Assembly: GCA_947495555.1 (NCBI GenBank)
Contig: CANLZI010000001.1
Span: 286,861 to 350,860 of the forward strand
Length of the DNA: 64,000 bases
Direction: 5' to 3'
Source: an uncultured Erythrobacter sp.
GTDB taxonomy: Bacteria; Pseudomonadota; Alphaproteobacteria; Sphingomonadales; Sphingomonadaceae
Part shown: positions 39,446 to 49,515 of the stretch, piece after piece
How the letters are laid out: each line of letters starts with the position of its first letter
How positions within the stretch are numbered: position 1 is the stretch's first letter
Position numbers and translations under genes: made by a program
The notes under the pieces: generated by a model
Told to the model about the DNA's origin: nothing
What the model saw: the letters and a program-made list of their open reading frames with translations, nothing else
The model's database searches: none

Positions 39446-41251
39446 ATGCCCACATATACCGCTCCCACCCGTGATACCCGTTTTGTCGTCAATGAGATGC
39501 TCGATTTGGCAAGCTATGGAAACCTGCCCGGTTTCGAAAATGCCTCGGCAGATATGATCGATACGGTGATCAATGAAGCAGGCAAATTTTGCTCAGAAGT
39601 GCTCGCGCCCATCAACCAGATCGGTGACGAGCAAGGTTGCACCCGCCATGAAGATGGCTCGGTCACCACACCTGAAGGCTTCAAAGCGGCCTACGATGCC
39701 TATGTAGAAAGTGGTTGGGGCACGATTGCCAAGTCGGAAGAATTTGGCGGGCAGGGCTTGCCTCATGTTCTGGGTTTTGTGGTCGAGGAATATACCGGCA
39801 CCGCGAACCAAGCGTTTGCGATGTATCCCGGGCTGACCAATGGCGCGACGGCGGCAATTGAGGCGGTTGGTTCGCAGGAACAGCAAGACACCTATCTGCC
39901 AAAAATGATTTCGGGCGAATGGTCGGGCACCATGAACCTGACAGAGCCGCATTGCGGCACCGATCTTGGCATGATCCGTACCAAGGCTGAACCGCAGGCC
40001 GATGGCAGCTATGCGATCAGCGGCACGAAGATATTTATCTCCGCTGGCGAGCACGATCTCACCAGCAACATCATCCACCTCGTCCTGGCCAAGACGCCGG
40101 GTGCACCAGACAGTTCAAAAGGCATTTCGCTCTTCATCGTTCCCAAGTTTATTCTCGACGAGAATGGCGAACCTGGTGAGCGCAATGGCGTTAGCTGCGG
40201 CTCAATCGAAGAGAAGATGGGCATCCATGGCAACTCGACCTGCTTGCTCAATTATGACGGCGCGACCGGTTATATGATCGGCGAGGAGAACAAGGGTCTC
40301 GCCGCGATGTTCATCATGATGAACGCCGCGCGTTTGGGCGTCGGCCTGCAGGGCTATTCGCAGGCAGAAGTCGCATATCAGAATGCCGTTGCCTATGCGC
40401 TCGATCGCCGTCAGGGCCGCGCTCTGACCGGACCGGCCGAGCCTGAAGAAAAAGCTGACCCGATCTTCGTACACCCCGATGTCCGTCGCATGTTGATGGA
40501 CGCCAAAGTGTTCAACGAGGGCATGCGCGCGTTGTGCATGTGGGGCGCCCTGCAGGTGGATCTAACCCATAAGGCTCAGACCGAGGAAGAACGCCAGCTG
40601 GCTGACGATTTGATCGGCCTGATGACGCCAGTGATCAAGGGCTATGGCACGGACAAGGGCTATGAAGTCGCCAACAATATGCAGCAGGTATACGGCGGCC
40701 ACGGCTACATTGAAGAATGGGGCATGAGCCAGTTCGTGCGCGATAGCCGTATTGCAATGATTTATGAAGGCACCAATGGCGTGCAGGCGATGGATCTTTG
40801 CGGTCGTAAGTTGGCCTCCAAGGGTGGCCGCGCTGTACAGGCCTTCTTCGCCATGATCGATGATGAAATTGCGGCGGCCAAGAGCAACGAAGCGCTCGCA
40901 CCGCTGGCCGAAAAGCTTGAAAAAGCATTGGGCGAGCAAAAGGCTGCGACCATGTGGTTCATGCAGAATGCGATGGCCAACCCCAATCATCTGGGCGCCG
41001 GCGCGCATCACTATATGCACATTATGGGCATTGTGACGCTGGGTTTCTTCTGGTTGAAAATGGCCAAGACTTCGCTCGACGCATTGGCTGGCGATACAGA
41101 GGACAAAGCGTTCTACGAAGCCAAGCTTACCTCTGCAGCTTATTATGCCGAACGTTTTCTGCCCGATGCAGGCGCTTTGCGGCGCAAGCTGGAGGCCGGC
41201 AGCGACAATATGATGGCATTGAGCGAAGACGCCTTCGCAACAGCTGCATAG
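39446..41251 (+). CDS. Acyl-CoA dehydrogenase (DmdC/FadE-like long form)
   Basis: A 601-residue FAD-dependent acyl-CoA dehydrogenase with the extended N- and C-terminal regions of the DmdC/AidB-like subgroup. Signatures: the N-terminal AAPTRDTRF-like TAPTRDTRFVVNEMLDLASY, MNLTEPHCGTDLGMIRTKAEP, GTKIFISAGEHDL, GVGLQGYSQAEVAYQNAVAYALDRRQGRAL, QVYGGHGYIEEWGMSQFVRDSRIAMIYEGTNGVQAMDLCGRKL (catalytic Glu in YEGTNG). Substrate chain length is unknown; methylmercaptopropionyl-CoA and medium/long-chain acyl-CoAs are all known for relatives. Probably controlled by the upstream LiuR-like gene. Confidence 0.93.
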   Translation: MPTYTAPTRDTRFVVNEMLDLASYGNLPGFENASADMIDTVINEAGKFCSEVLAPINQIGDEQGCTRHEDGSVTTPEGFKAAYDAYVESGWGTIAKSEEFGGQGLPHVLGFVVEEYTGTANQAFAMYPGLTNGATAAIEAVGSQEQQDTYLPKMISGEWSGTMNLTEPHCGTDLGMIRTKAEPQADGSYAISGTKIFISAGEHDLTSNIIHLVLAKTPGAPDSSKGISLFIVPKFILDENGEPGERNGVSCGSIEEKMGIHGNSTCLLNYDGATGYMIGEENKGLAAMFIMMNAARLGVGLQGYSQAEVAYQNAVAYALDRRQGRALTGPAEPEEKADPIFVHPDVRRMLMDAKVFNEGMRALCMWGALQVDLTHKAQTEEERQLADDLIGLMTPVIKGYGTDKGYEVANNMQQVYGGHGYIEEWGMSQFVRDSRIAMIYEGTNGVQAMDLCGRKLASKGGRAVQAFFAMIDDEIAAAKSNEALAPLAEKLEKALGEQKAATMWFMQNAMANPNHLGAGAHHYMHIMGIVTLGFFWLKMAKTSLDALAGDTEDKAFYEAKLTSAAYYAERFLPDAGALRRKLEAGSDNMMALSEDAFATAA

Positions 41252-41287
41252 GCTTCACGAAGTGACGGGCCATTTTGGCCCAAAAGC

Positions 41288-41329
41288 AAAAGGCACGGGC
41301 CCTCAAATCAAGAGGTTCCGTGCCTTTTT
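41288..41329. terminator. Bidirectional intrinsic terminator
   Basis: AAAAGGCACGG, a 19-nt loop, then CCGTGCCTTTTT. T-runs flank both sides, so it can end the acyl-CoA dehydrogenase transcript and also serve the convergent short gene at 41388-41582. Confidence 0.85.
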
Positions 41330-41387
41330 GTTTGCGCATTGGTTGGTTAGATCGGCCAACGCGGCGCGATTTAGGTGGCCCGAGGGA

Positions 41388-41582
41388 TCAGACCGCAGCC
41401 ATACTGTTCACATTCCCGGCAATTTTCTCGGCAACCTCTTCGATTGATCCGGTTACCAGCAGAGGCTGACCACCCACCATGCCGACATTGGTTTGGCCAT
41501 TTTCGGCTGTTCTGAGCCACGCAATATTTTGCGCCACAACCAGATAATTACCGCCGCGCGATTCAAGTTTTACAAACTTCAT
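41388..41582 (-). CDS. Short hypothetical protein (64 aa)
   Basis: MKFVKLESRGGNYLVVAQNIAWLRTAENGQTNVGMVGGQPLLVTGSIEEVAEKIAGNVNSMAAV. A compact beta-rich pattern with a final helix (SIEEVAEKI) resembles the small FlbD-like layout, in which a short LytTR-style beta sheet is followed by a helix. No flagellar genes are nearby, so I do not assign that name. The frame is clean and flanked by its own terminator. Confidence 0.65.
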   Translation of the reverse strand: MKFVKLESRGGNYLVVAQNIAWLRTAENGQTNVGMVGGQPLLVTGSIEEVAEKIAGNVNSMAAV

Positions 41583-41679
41583 GACGAATGCTCCTGTTGC
41601 GCAACTTATGCGGCAACAGGGTCAATTTCACGTTAACGCCGGTTAGGTAGTGGCCCTCGGCTTAGGTATCGGAACCGGT

Positions 41680-42600
41680 CTATTCTACAGGCAGAAAATC
41701 GGGTACCGAGAGATAGCGCTCGCCCGTATCGTAATTGAACCCGATTACCCGTGCATCTGGCCCCAGATCGGGCAGTTTCTTGGCAATCGCGGCCAATGTT
41801 GCCCCGGACGAGATACCAACCAGGATACCTTCCTCTGCAGCCGCACGGCGCGCCATATTCTTGGCTTCTTCGGCATCGACAGCGATCGCTCCATCAATGG
41901 CCTGAGTATGCAGGTTTGATGGAATGAAGCCTGCGCCAATGCCTTGAATCGGGTGAGGGCCAGGCTGACCACCGCCGATGACAGGCGATAGCTCTGGCTC
42001 AACCGCATAGGCCTTCATGTCGGGCCAATGGCGTTTCAATTCCTCTGCGCAGCCGGTCAAATGGCCACCTGTACCCACACCTGTGATCATAGCTGTGGGC
42101 GGAGCATCGGCAAAGTCAGCGACAATCTCCTTGGCGGTGGTGCGGACATGCACCGCCACATTGGCCGGGTTTTCAAACTGGGCGGGCATCCACGCGCCAT
42201 CGGTGCTGGCCACCAATTCGCTGGCACGTTCGATTGCGCCTTTCATGCCTTTTGCCTTGTCCGTCAGATCAAAGCTGGCGCCATAAGCAAGCATCAAGCG
42301 CCTGCGTTCCAGAGACATACTTTCCGGCATCACCAGGATCAGCTTGTAACCCTTTACCGCCGCAACCATGGCGAGCCCGATGCCCGTGTTGCCGCTGGTT
42401 GGTTCGACAATCGTGCCGCCGGGCTTGAGCGCGCCCGAGGCTTCTGCATCCTCGACCATAGCGAGCGCGATACGATCCTTGATCGAGCCACCGGGATTGG
42501 ACCGTTCGGATTTGATCCAAACCTCGTGATCCGGAAACAGGCGTGACAGGCGGATATGCGGGGTTCCGCCGATGGTTTCGAGGATATTTGCGGCTTTCAT
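41680..42600 (-). CDS. cysK: Cysteine synthase A (O-acetylserine sulfhydrylase)
   Basis: PLP enzyme that makes cysteine from O-acetylserine and sulfide. The 306 residues contain the PLP lysine in [10 protein letters not shown] (Lys41), the substrate loop [17 protein letters not shown], the phosphate-binding [10 protein letters not shown], and [13 protein letters not shown]. The ATG at 42600 follows GGAGG. It lies 16 bp downstream of an MFS transporter gene, so the two are probably cotranscribed. Confidence 0.96.
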   Translation of the reverse strand: MKAANILETIGGTPHIRLSRLFPDHEVWIKSERSNPGGSIKDRIALAMVEDAEASGALKPGGTIVEPTSGNTGIGLAMVAAVKGYKLILVMPESMSLERRRLMLAYGASFDLTDKAKGMKGAIERASELVASTDGAWMPAQFENPANVAVHVRTTAKEIVADFADAPPTAMITGVGTGGHLTGCAEELKRHWPDMKAYAVEPELSPVIGGGQPGPHPIQGIGAGFIPSNLHTQAIDGAIAVDAEEAKNMARRAAAEEGILVGISSGATLAAIAKKLPDLGPDARVIGFNYDTGERYLSVPDFLPVE

Positions 42601-42616
42601 GTCAGGCCTCCTGCTC

Positions 42617-43912
42617 TCATTTTTGAGTGTCTTCAGATTCTAGCTCGGCGGGTGGATCAAATGTCTTGGTCGTGCGCAAGACGGGAAACAGCCGACTCCA
42701 TAGGGCAACCGTTATAATCGCTCCGGCACCGCCCGCAACCAAGGCCGCAACAGGGCCTATCAGGAAGGCCAGTGCGCCCGAGAATGCATCGCCGCCTTCG
42801 TTCGACGCGCTGATGGTCAGCATCGACACGGAAGAGACGCGGCCGCGCTTTTCATCTGGGGTATGCAACTGGATCAAGGATTGGCGGATATAGACGCTGA
42901 ACATGTCCGCGGCTCCGATCAGCAACAGCATGGCCAGACTGATCGGCATGCTGGTGGATAGGCCAAACACAATCGTTGCAAAGCCGAACACCACCACTGC
43001 GCCCAGCATCTTGGGACCGACATTGGTCTTGATCGGGCGGAACGAGAACCAGGCCGCTGTTAGAGCTGCGCCAATACCGGGCGCCATCGCCAATTGGGCA
43101 AGACCAGTCTCACCGACTTGCAAGATGTCACGCGCAAAGACCGGCAGCAAAGCATTTGCTCCGGCCAGAAAGACCGCGAACAGATCGAGTGTAATCGCTC
43201 CGAGCACCATCTTGTTTCGCACAACATAGTGCAGACCATCCACAATCGCGCCAATCGGGCGCTGATCCTTACGGATGATTGGTTGAGGAACATTCCCGAT
43301 CAGCCCGAGCGCGCACAGGGACAGCAGAAACAGACCACATGCTGCAATATAGGGCAGGGCAGGGATGATGGCATAAAGATAGCCGCCCAATGCCGGGCCG
43401 CCGATCATGCCGACCTGCCATGAGATTGAGGACAGTGCGATGGCCGTAGGTAAGATTGCCTTGGGCACCAGATTGGGGGCGAGGGCGGATAGAGCAGGTC
43501 CGGCAAACCCGCGAGCGATACCCAACACAATCGCCACTCCGAACAAGATCGGCAGCGATATCTGCTCATTCCAGGTAAACCAGGCCAATGCTGCTGCGCA
43601 CAGCAATTGCAGCAATACTGTCAGCTGGCCCAACCTGCGTCGATCAAAACGGTCTGCGGCTAGGCCTGAAAAGGGCGTTAGTACAAACAGCGGCAGGAAT
43701 TGGAACAATCCGATCAAGGCGAGCTGACCTGAAGCTTCCGCGATGCTCATTCCGCCGTCGCGAGCCAGGTTATAGGTTTGCCAGCCAATGATCAGCATCA
43801 TGGCATATTGCGCCAAAGTCATGCTCAAGCGGGCAAGCCAATAGGCGCGGAAATTGCCAACCTGTATCGGGTGGGTTGGGATAGGCTGAGTGGTTTGTTC
43901 GGACGCGTTCAC
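42617..43912 (-). CDS. MFS transporter (MFS_3/enterobactin exporter-like)
   Basis: A 431-residue membrane transporter with about 12 helices. It has the MFS pattern after helix 2, [23 protein letters not shown], and a matching half at [31 protein letters not shown]. The substrate is unknown; location upstream of cysK suggests a link to sulfur or amino acid efflux but does not prove it. The start is a GTG. Confidence 0.9.
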   Translation of the reverse strand: MNASEQTTQPIPTHPIQVGNFRAYWLARLSMTLAQYAMMLIIGWQTYNLARDGGMSIAEASGQLALIGLFQFLPLFVLTPFSGLAADRFDRRRLGQLTVLLQLLCAAALAWFTWNEQISLPILFGVAIVLGIARGFAGPALSALAPNLVPKAILPTAIALSSISWQVGMIGGPALGGYLYAIIPALPYIAACGLFLLSLCALGLIGNVPQPIIRKDQRPIGAIVDGLHYVVRNKMVLGAITLDLFAVFLAGANALLPVFARDILQVGETGLAQLAMAPGIGAALTAAWFSFRPIKTNVGPKMLGAVVVFGFATIVFGLSTSMPISLAMLLLIGAADMFSVYIRQSLIQLHTPDEKRGRVSSVSMLTISASNEGGDAFSGALAFLIGPVAALVAGGAGAIITVALWSRLFPVLRTTKTFDPPAELESEDTQK

Positions 43913-43996
43913 CCACGCGCCATGGCACCGCCCGACACTGCTGCCAAGCGAACAATTGTTCCCATCAATTTTGAATTGCTTGGGGAGCCGTCCAGC

Positions 43997-44335
43997 TTAG
44001 CGCGAACGACGCAACCGTGGGTTGGGCTGCAATGTGTCGATAATCGCCATGAAGTCATCCAGACGAATGATGCGTTCAAACTGGAAGCCAGCACGCTCGT
44101 CACGGTTCCAGATCACATAGGCTTCGATCCGGCCCACAACAGGCAGACGAATGATCACGCGATCTCCGCGATTCAGGTCCTCAGCATTGTCGACCATAAA
44201 GCCATGCGCCGAAAGATTGGCGACATGCAAATTGATGTCTCCACGCTTTTGATGCTCGACGATCACCGGGAAATCCACCGGATGACGCGCCGCGCGACGC
44301 AGATCAGTAACGCTCAGATTTGCTCCGGCTGACAC
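43997..44335 (-). CDS. PilZ-domain protein
   Basis: A 112-residue single PilZ domain, the usual c-di-GMP receptor. The RxxxR element is present (RRAARHPVDFP) and the second motif appears as NLSAHGFMV, matching (D/N)xSxxG. The rest (GDRVIIRLPVVGRIEAYVIWNRDERAGFQFERII) is the expected beta-barrel. The start is a GTG. The partner of the signal is unknown. Confidence 0.9.
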   Translation of the reverse strand: MSAGANLSVTDLRRAARHPVDFPVIVEHQKRGDINLHVANLSAHGFMVDNAEDLNRGDRVIIRLPVVGRIEAYVIWNRDERAGFQFERIIRLDDFMAIIDTLQPNPRLRRSR

Positions 44336-44459
44336 AATAAACGACCTTTTTTTGCTACGTTCAGGTTTTCCCTAATGGCGCATAAAGGCTGACATTTGGT
44401 AAACCCGTGGTGTCCTAATTTGGGACTTGCACGCTGGTCCCACCGAGGAAAGCACCATT

Positions 44460-44486
44460 AAAAAAAGTGGTTATCGTGTGATAATC
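44460..44486 (-). terminator. Intrinsic terminator overlapping the tyrS stop codon
   Basis: On the minus strand a 7-bp stem (GATTATC/GATAACC, one G-T pair) around ACAC includes the last codons of tyrS and is followed by ACTTTTTTT. Confidence 0.65.
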
Positions 44487-45700
44487 CCATGTTTTTTCTT
44501 GCCCAGGCTCAGCTTAAATTGCTCGCCATCAGCAGGTGCCACCAAATACCCTGGATCGGTGATAGCCTCTAGGTCCAGCTTAACAGCGCCTTCAGCAATT
44601 TTGCGCTTCGCTTCGCCATTGGAAGCGGTAAAGCCAATCGCGGTTAGCAATGCACCGATGCGCATTCCTTCTGCTCCAACGGCAAGCGCTGGCAGATCCT
44701 CGCCCGCGCCTCCACCAGCAAAGGTATCGCGAGCCGTCGCCGCCGCCGCTGTCGCCGCATCGCTGCCGCGCACCATGGCGGTCACTTCATTTGCCAGCAC
44801 TTCCTTGGCGTGGTTGATCTCGGCCCCTTCTAGAGCCTCCAACCGGGCAATTTCATCCAGCGGCAGATCGGTGAACAGGCGCAGGAATTTGCCCACATCG
44901 CGGTCATCCGTGTTGCGCCAATATTGCCAGAAATCATAGGACGGCAGCTGTGCTTCATTCAGCCAGACCGCACCATCAACCGATTTGCCCATCTTGGCTC
45001 CATCGGCCCGCGTGATCAAAGGCGCGGTGAAGCCATAGACTTCTTTGCCATCCATCCGCCGGGTCAATTCAATCCCGTTGACGATATTGCCCCATTGATC
45101 GCTGCCGCCCAATTGCAGTCGGCAATTGTACTGGCGGGCAAGCACTAGAAAATCGTATGCCTGCATGATCATGTAGTTGAATTCGATGAAGGTCAGCGGT
45201 TGTTCGCGATCCAGCCGGGTCTTGACCGAATCAAAGGTCAGCATGCGATTGACGGTAAAGTGCGGCCCAACATCGCGCAGCATTTCGATATAGACGATCT
45301 TGCTCAGCCAATCGTCATTGTTGATCAGCAGCGCGCCGGTTTCGCTATCGTCAAATCGCAGGATCTTCTCGAAACTGCCCAGAATCGAAGCGATGTTGCT
45401 GGCGAGCTTTTCCTCTGTCAGCATCTGACGGGTAGCATCCTTGCCCGATGGATCACCGACCTTGGCCGTTCCTCCACCCATAATGACGATGGGGCGATGG
45501 CCGGCCTGCTGCAAACGCTTGAGCAGCATGATCGAGGCCAAATTGCCAATATGGAGCGAAGGCGCGGTAGGATCGAAGCCGCAATAACCCGTCACGACTT
45601 CTTTCAGAGCCAACGCATCAAGTGCGCCTGCATCGGTAATTTGGTGCAAATGGCCACGCTCGCTGAGGAGCTGGAGAAGATCGGATTTGAATTCGCTCAT
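44471..45700 (-). CDS. tyrS: Tyrosyl-tRNA synthetase
   Basis: Charges tRNA-Tyr. The 409 residues have the class I signatures HIGN (GFDPTAPSLHIGNLASIMLLKRLQ) and KMGKS (ITRADGAKMGKSVDGAVWLNE), the tyrosine-binding QAYDFLVLARQYNCRLQLGGSDQWGNIVNGIEL, and a C-terminal S4 RNA-binding domain (RIGALLTAIGFTASNGEAKRKIAEGAVKL). The start is the ATG at 45700, not the track's upstream codon. Confidence 0.98.
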   Translation of the reverse strand: MSEFKSDLLQLLSERGHLHQITDAGALDALALKEVVTGYCGFDPTAPSLHIGNLASIMLLKRLQQAGHRPIVIMGGGTAKVGDPSGKDATRQMLTEEKLASNIASILGSFEKILRFDDSETGALLINNDDWLSKIVYIEMLRDVGPHFTVNRMLTFDSVKTRLDREQPLTFIEFNYMIMQAYDFLVLARQYNCRLQLGGSDQWGNIVNGIELTRRMDGKEVYGFTAPLITRADGAKMGKSVDGAVWLNEAQLPSYDFWQYWRNTDDRDVGKFLRLFTDLPLDEIARLEALEGAEINHAKEVLANEVTAMVRGSDAATAAAATARDTFAGGGAGEDLPALAVGAEGMRIGALLTAIGFTASNGEAKRKIAEGAVKLDLEAITDPGYLVAPADGEQFKLSLGKKKHGIITR

Positions 45701-45779
45701 AATGCGCGCGGCCCTAGCAGTGTCTTGCGTCCATCCCAAGTGGCTTGCAGCAGCTTTTTACCTGCGCAATAGCGTGAGG

Positions 45780-46301
45780 ATGCAAAATCTGATCCTCCAT
45801 CCTGAATGCGCTGCTGGTCCTATCACCTCGGTCAGCGCCTCTGTTCAACCAACCAAGCAGGGATGCCGCGCGCAATTTCGCCTGGAAGGTGATGTGTCTG
45901 CGATCAAGATTCCAGCGCCAGCCGATGTCAGCAGGCAAGATAATCTGTGGAAGACAACCTGCTTCGAGATTTTCTGGCAACCCGAAGGCGGCAACTATTA
46001 CCGCGAGTTCAATCTGTCCCCGTCCAGCCAATGGGCGTGTTATGATTTCGATGGTTTTCGCCTCAACAGCCGGGATGCTCCGGTGGAGGTAATCGCGATA
46101 GCCTGCGTGCACAATGAAGGCGGATTGGACTTGAGTGCCGACATTGCCAGCGAATTGCCTTTGCCCTCCACAGTGGCTCTGAATGCTATTGTTGAAGACA
46201 AGGACGGCAATATCCAGTTCTGGGCCTTGGCGTTTGATCCGGGCAAGCCAGAGTTTCACAGCACCACCTGCCGAGCCATTGCATTGGAGAATGGGCGATG
46301 A
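45780..46301 (+). CDS. DOMON-like domain protein
   Basis: A 173-residue beta-sandwich protein of the DOMON-like family known in sphingomonads: NLILHPECAAGPITSVSASVQ, RQDNLWKTTCFEIFWQPEGGNYYREFNLSPSSQWACYDFDGFR. The function is unknown; related folds bind heme or sugars. The ATG at 45780 is the best start, although the ribosome site is weak. It overlaps the next gene by 4 bp (ATGA), so the two act or are at least made together. Confidence 0.8.
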   Translation: MQNLILHPECAAGPITSVSASVQPTKQGCRAQFRLEGDVSAIKIPAPADVSRQDNLWKTTCFEIFWQPEGGNYYREFNLSPSSQWACYDFDGFRLNSRDAPVEVIAIACVHNEGGLDLSADIASELPLPSTVALNAIVEDKDGNIQFWALAFDPGKPEFHSTTCRAIALENGR

Positions 46302-47500
46302 AGTTCGGAATTGATCGCCTGCTGACCGATGCGGAATTGCGCAAGCCTCTGGAAGGCAAACGCGTGGCACTGGTGGCGCATCCAGCCAGCGTTACAGAGG
46401 ATCTGACCCACTCGCTCGATGCCCTGATTGCAGCCGGGATCAATGTCACCAGCGCCTTTGGCCCGCAACACGGACTGAAGGGCGATAAGCAAGACAATAT
46501 GGTGGAGACCGCGGACGAGATCGATCCGCATTACAATATTCCGATCTTCAGCCTTTATGGAGAGGTGCGCCGCCCAACCGGGCAAATGATGTCGAGCGCC
46601 GATGTGTTTCTGTTCGATCTGCAAGATCTGGGGTGCCGCATCTATACCTTCGTCACCACCCTGCTGTATCTACTGGAGGAGGCTGAGAAGCATGGCAAAG
46701 AGGTTTGGGTGCTCGATCGCCCGAACCCAGCTGGTCGCCCGATTGAAGGCACAAAGCTGATTGAAGGACACGAGAGCTTTGTCGGGGCTGGGCCAATGCC
46801 AATGCGGCATGGGCTGACGCTGGGCGAGATGGGCCATTGGTTTATCCAACATTACGGACTTAACGTCGATTACCGCGTGATCGACATGCATTATTGGTTG
46901 CCCGAGGGGCCGGGCCTGGGCTGGCCGACTGACCGTATCTGGATCAATCCCAGTCCCAATGCCGCCAATTTCAACATGGCGCGGGCCTATGCCGGCACCG
47001 TGATGATAGAGGGTGCAACACTGAGCGAGGGCAGGGGGACTACTCGCCCGCTGGAAGTGTTGTTCGGTGCGCCCGATGTAGATGCCAAGGCGGTGTTGGC
47101 TGAAATGCAAGCGTTTGCACCAGAGTGGCTGGCAGGATGCGCTTTGCGCGATTGTTGGTTCGAGCCAACCTTCCACAAACATGCTGGCCAATTGTGCAAT
47201 GCCTTGATGATCCACGCTGAGGGTCCCCAATATGACCACGCTGCCTTCCGGCCATGGCGATTGCAGGCGCTCGCCTTCAAAGCCATCCGGCGGCTCTATC
47301 CCGATTACGAATTGTGGCGCGGCACAGACTTCAAATATGAATACACCAATGATGTGTTGGCGATTGATGTGATCAATGGTGGGCCGTCTCTGCGCGAATG
47401 GGTCGATGATGCTGAGGCAATGCCGGGCGATCTGGATGCGCTGGCTTCAGCCGATGAGGCTGCATGGTCTGAAGAAGTGCGCGACTTGCTGCTTTACTGA
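46298..47500 (+). CDS. NamZ-like (DUF1343) exo-beta-N-acetylmuramidase domain protein
   Basis: A 400-residue protein of the DUF1343/NamZ family, in which a characterised member removes terminal MurNAc from peptidoglycan fragments. Signatures: MKFGIDRLL, VALVAHPASVTEDLTHSLDALIAAGINVTSAFGPQHGLKGDKQDNM, PIFSLYGEVRRPTGQMMSSADVFLFDLQDLGCRIYTFVTTLLYLLEEA, FNMARAYAGTVMIEGATLSEGRGTTRPLE. No signal peptide is visible, so it would be cytoplasmic here and suits wall recycling. Confidence 0.9.
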   Translation: MKFGIDRLLTDAELRKPLEGKRVALVAHPASVTEDLTHSLDALIAAGINVTSAFGPQHGLKGDKQDNMVETADEIDPHYNIPIFSLYGEVRRPTGQMMSSADVFLFDLQDLGCRIYTFVTTLLYLLEEAEKHGKEVWVLDRPNPAGRPIEGTKLIEGHESFVGAGPMPMRHGLTLGEMGHWFIQHYGLNVDYRVIDMHYWLPEGPGLGWPTDRIWINPSPNAANFNMARAYAGTVMIEGATLSEGRGTTRPLEVLFGAPDVDAKAVLAEMQAFAPEWLAGCALRDCWFEPTFHKHAGQLCNALMIHAEGPQYDHAAFRPWRLQALAFKAIRRLYPDYELWRGTDFKYEYTNDVLAIDVINGGPSLREWVDDAEAMPGDLDALASADEAAWSEEVRDLLLY

Positions 47501-47530
47501 TCGGTTCGGATGAAAGTTCGGAGTGACGGA

Positions 47531-48214
47531 TCAATCGTCCTCGGCAGTTTCCAACAAGTCTGGCCGGTCGAAGTGGATAAAGCTGCGCTGCTCGTCATCC
47601 CAATGCCACGCATTGCCGGCAGGCTGATCAATCAAGCCGATCCAGCGGTCATCTCGGTTTAGAACGGCTCCCAAGGCGACATATTGCGGCCCCTGGCTAC
47701 GTTCTTCGTCTTCGGCAATGGCTTCGTCCGTTCCGCGCAATCGCCAGCCGCTGTCGGGCTCCTCATCACCCTCGCGGGTTAAATCAGGCACTTCGCGATA
47801 GAGATAATCGACCAGGCTCCGGCCAGCCAGAACGCATTGGTCAACCATGCAGCGCTCCCAATATTCGCGCGGCCGATCAACCTTGGGCAAGGGGCGATTG
47901 TCGCCCGTAAGCGCCGCAATCACATGGCTTTTTGGAATGGAGACAGGATCGCCTTCCTCCAAATTCTGCATGTCGTCGGGTTGATTGCTCAATGTCCCGA
48001 CGAAGTAATCCTGCGCAACCCGTTCGATTGTCACCCACATGCGCTCTGCGCCATGGCCGCCGTCGCGATCGGTGAAGATGGCTTTGATCAAGTCGCCTTC
48101 GCGCAATTCATCCAAATGCTCCGGTGGGGGCAAAAAGAAGGTGTAAGGGGCCTCCGCAGCAACCGGATTAGGGTCCTGCAAACTTATCCCGTCTGGAAGG
48201 CCGGACAGGCTCAA
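47531..48214 (-). CDS. DUF2314/DUF2185 (Imm33-like) two-domain protein
   Basis: A 227-residue protein. The N-terminal part (REGDLIKAIFTDRDGGHGAERMWVTIERVAQDYFVGTLSNQPDDMQNLEEGDPVSIPKSHV) has the DUF2314 pattern. The C-terminal part (ERCMVDQCVLAGRSLVDYLYREVPDLTREGDEEPDSGWRLRGTDEA) matches DUF2185/immunity protein 33. The start is a TTG that overlaps the stop of the VWA gene (TTGA). Imm33 proteins can be toxin antidotes, but no toxin gene is nearby, so I do not call it an immunity protein. Confidence 0.75.
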   Translation of the reverse strand: MSLSGLPDGISLQDPNPVAAEAPYTFFLPPPEHLDELREGDLIKAIFTDRDGGHGAERMWVTIERVAQDYFVGTLSNQPDDMQNLEEGDPVSIPKSHVIAALTGDNRPLPKVDRPREYWERCMVDQCVLAGRSLVDYLYREVPDLTREGDEEPDSGWRLRGTDEAIAEDEERSQGPQYVALGAVLNRDDRWIGLIDQPAGNAWHWDDEQRSFIHFDRPDLLETAEDD

Positions 48215-49395
48215 TGGCCTTGCTTGCGGCTCAATTCCCGCATCGCGTCGTCCAGTCCGTCCAACGTCAGCGGATACATCCGGTCATTCACCAGTTCCTT
48301 CAGTATCTTGGTGCTTTGCGAATAGCTCCACTGCTTTTCAGGCACAGGATTGAGCCAAACCGTGGCCGGATAGGTGTTGGCAACGCGTTGCATCCACGCC
48401 GCGCCCGGTTCTTCATTCATATGCTCGACCGAGCCACCCGCATGGGTAATCTCATAGGGGCTCATCGCGGCATCGCCAACGAATATGATCTTGTAATCAT
48501 GGCCGTATTTATGGAGGATATCCCAGGTCTTGGTGCGCTCCTGCCAACGCCTGCGATTGTCCTTCCAAACGCCTTCATACAGACAGTTATGGAAGTAGAA
48601 GAATTCCAAATTCTTGAATTCAGCCGTGGCAGCGCTGAACAATTCCTCGACCAGCTTGATGAAGGGATCCATCGATCCGCCCACATCAAGAAACAACAGC
48701 AATTTGACCGCATTGCGCCGTTCGGGACGCATATGAATGTCCAGCCAGCCTTGCTTGGCTGTGCCGTCAATGGTCGCGTCCAGATCCAATTGATCGGGAT
48801 TGCCTTCGCGGGCAAAACGCCTGAGACGACGAAGCGCCATCTTGATGTTGCGCGTGCCCAGTTCCTTGGTGTTGTCCAAATTCTTATATTCGCGCTTTTC
48901 CCACACCTTGACCGCGCGCTTGTGCTTGCTTTCGCCGCCGATGCGGACGCCTTCTGGGTTATAGCCGGAGTGTCCGAAGGGCGAGGTGCCCCCGGTACCG
49001 ATCCATTTATTGCCGCCTTCGTGCCGCTTTTCCTGTTCCTCGAGACGCTTTTTCAGCGTGTCCATAATCTCGTCCCAGTCGCCCAGGGCCTCGATCTTGG
49101 CCATTTCCTCTTCGGACAGGAATTTTTCGGCGATAGCCTTCAGCCAATCCTCCGGTATCTCGACCGGGTTTTGACCATAATCGGACATGATCCCTTTGAA
49201 GACTTTGTTAAAAACCTGATCAAAACGATCCAACATTCCTTCGTCTTTTACGAAGGTTGCCCGCGACAGGTAATAAAATGCTTCAGGTGTCTGTTCGATC
49301 ACATCCTTCTCGAGCGCCTCAAGCAATGTGAGGTGTTCCTTGAAAGAGGCTCCGATACCGGACTCGCGCAACTCATCGACGAAATTGAAGAACAT
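48211..49395 (-). CDS. VWA-domain (CoxE-like) protein
   Basis: A 394-residue soluble protein of the CoxE/VWA_CoxE type. After a helical N-terminal part comes the von Willebrand A domain with the MIDAS DxGxS motif (LLLFLDVGGSMDPF) and KIIFVGDAAMSPYEI. Proteins of this type work with MoxR-like AAA+ ATPases in cofactor insertion or complex maturation. A MoxR ATPase gene is 1.6 kb away, separated by a chemoreceptor gene and in the same orientation, so a functional pair is likely. Confidence 0.88.
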   Translation of the reverse strand: MFFNFVDELRESGIGASFKEHLTLLEALEKDVIEQTPEAFYYLSRATFVKDEGMLDRFDQVFNKVFKGIMSDYGQNPVEIPEDWLKAIAEKFLSEEEMAKIEALGDWDEIMDTLKKRLEEQEKRHEGGNKWIGTGGTSPFGHSGYNPEGVRIGGESKHKRAVKVWEKREYKNLDNTKELGTRNIKMALRRLRRFAREGNPDQLDLDATIDGTAKQGWLDIHMRPERRNAVKLLLFLDVGGSMDPFIKLVEELFSAATAEFKNLEFFYFHNCLYEGVWKDNRRRWQERTKTWDILHKYGHDYKIIFVGDAAMSPYEITHAGGSVEHMNEEPGAAWMQRVANTYPATVWLNPVPEKQWSYSQSTKILKELVNDRMYPLTLDGLDDAMRELSRKQGH

Positions 49396-49515
49396 TGGTT
49401 TCCTTTAGCCACGGAATTCGCGTGATGCCAGTCCCGCATTGCGTCGCTGACAATTTAACCAGTCGCTAACCATGCTGGGCTATCGGTGCATCCAGAAAAA
49501 TGGGGACGTGCGCAA

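Noticed and set aside
41388-41582. FlbD flagellar regulator
   Set aside because: The layout is only loosely similar and there are no flagellar genes in the window.
47531-48214. Toxin-immunity pair
   Set aside because: The Imm33-like domain is present but no toxin or secretion gene is adjacent; the linkage is to a VWA protein.
48214-49425. 403-aa plus-strand ORF opposite the VWA gene
   Set aside because: Shadow of the VWA gene, which has a clear MIDAS motif and coupled neighbour.
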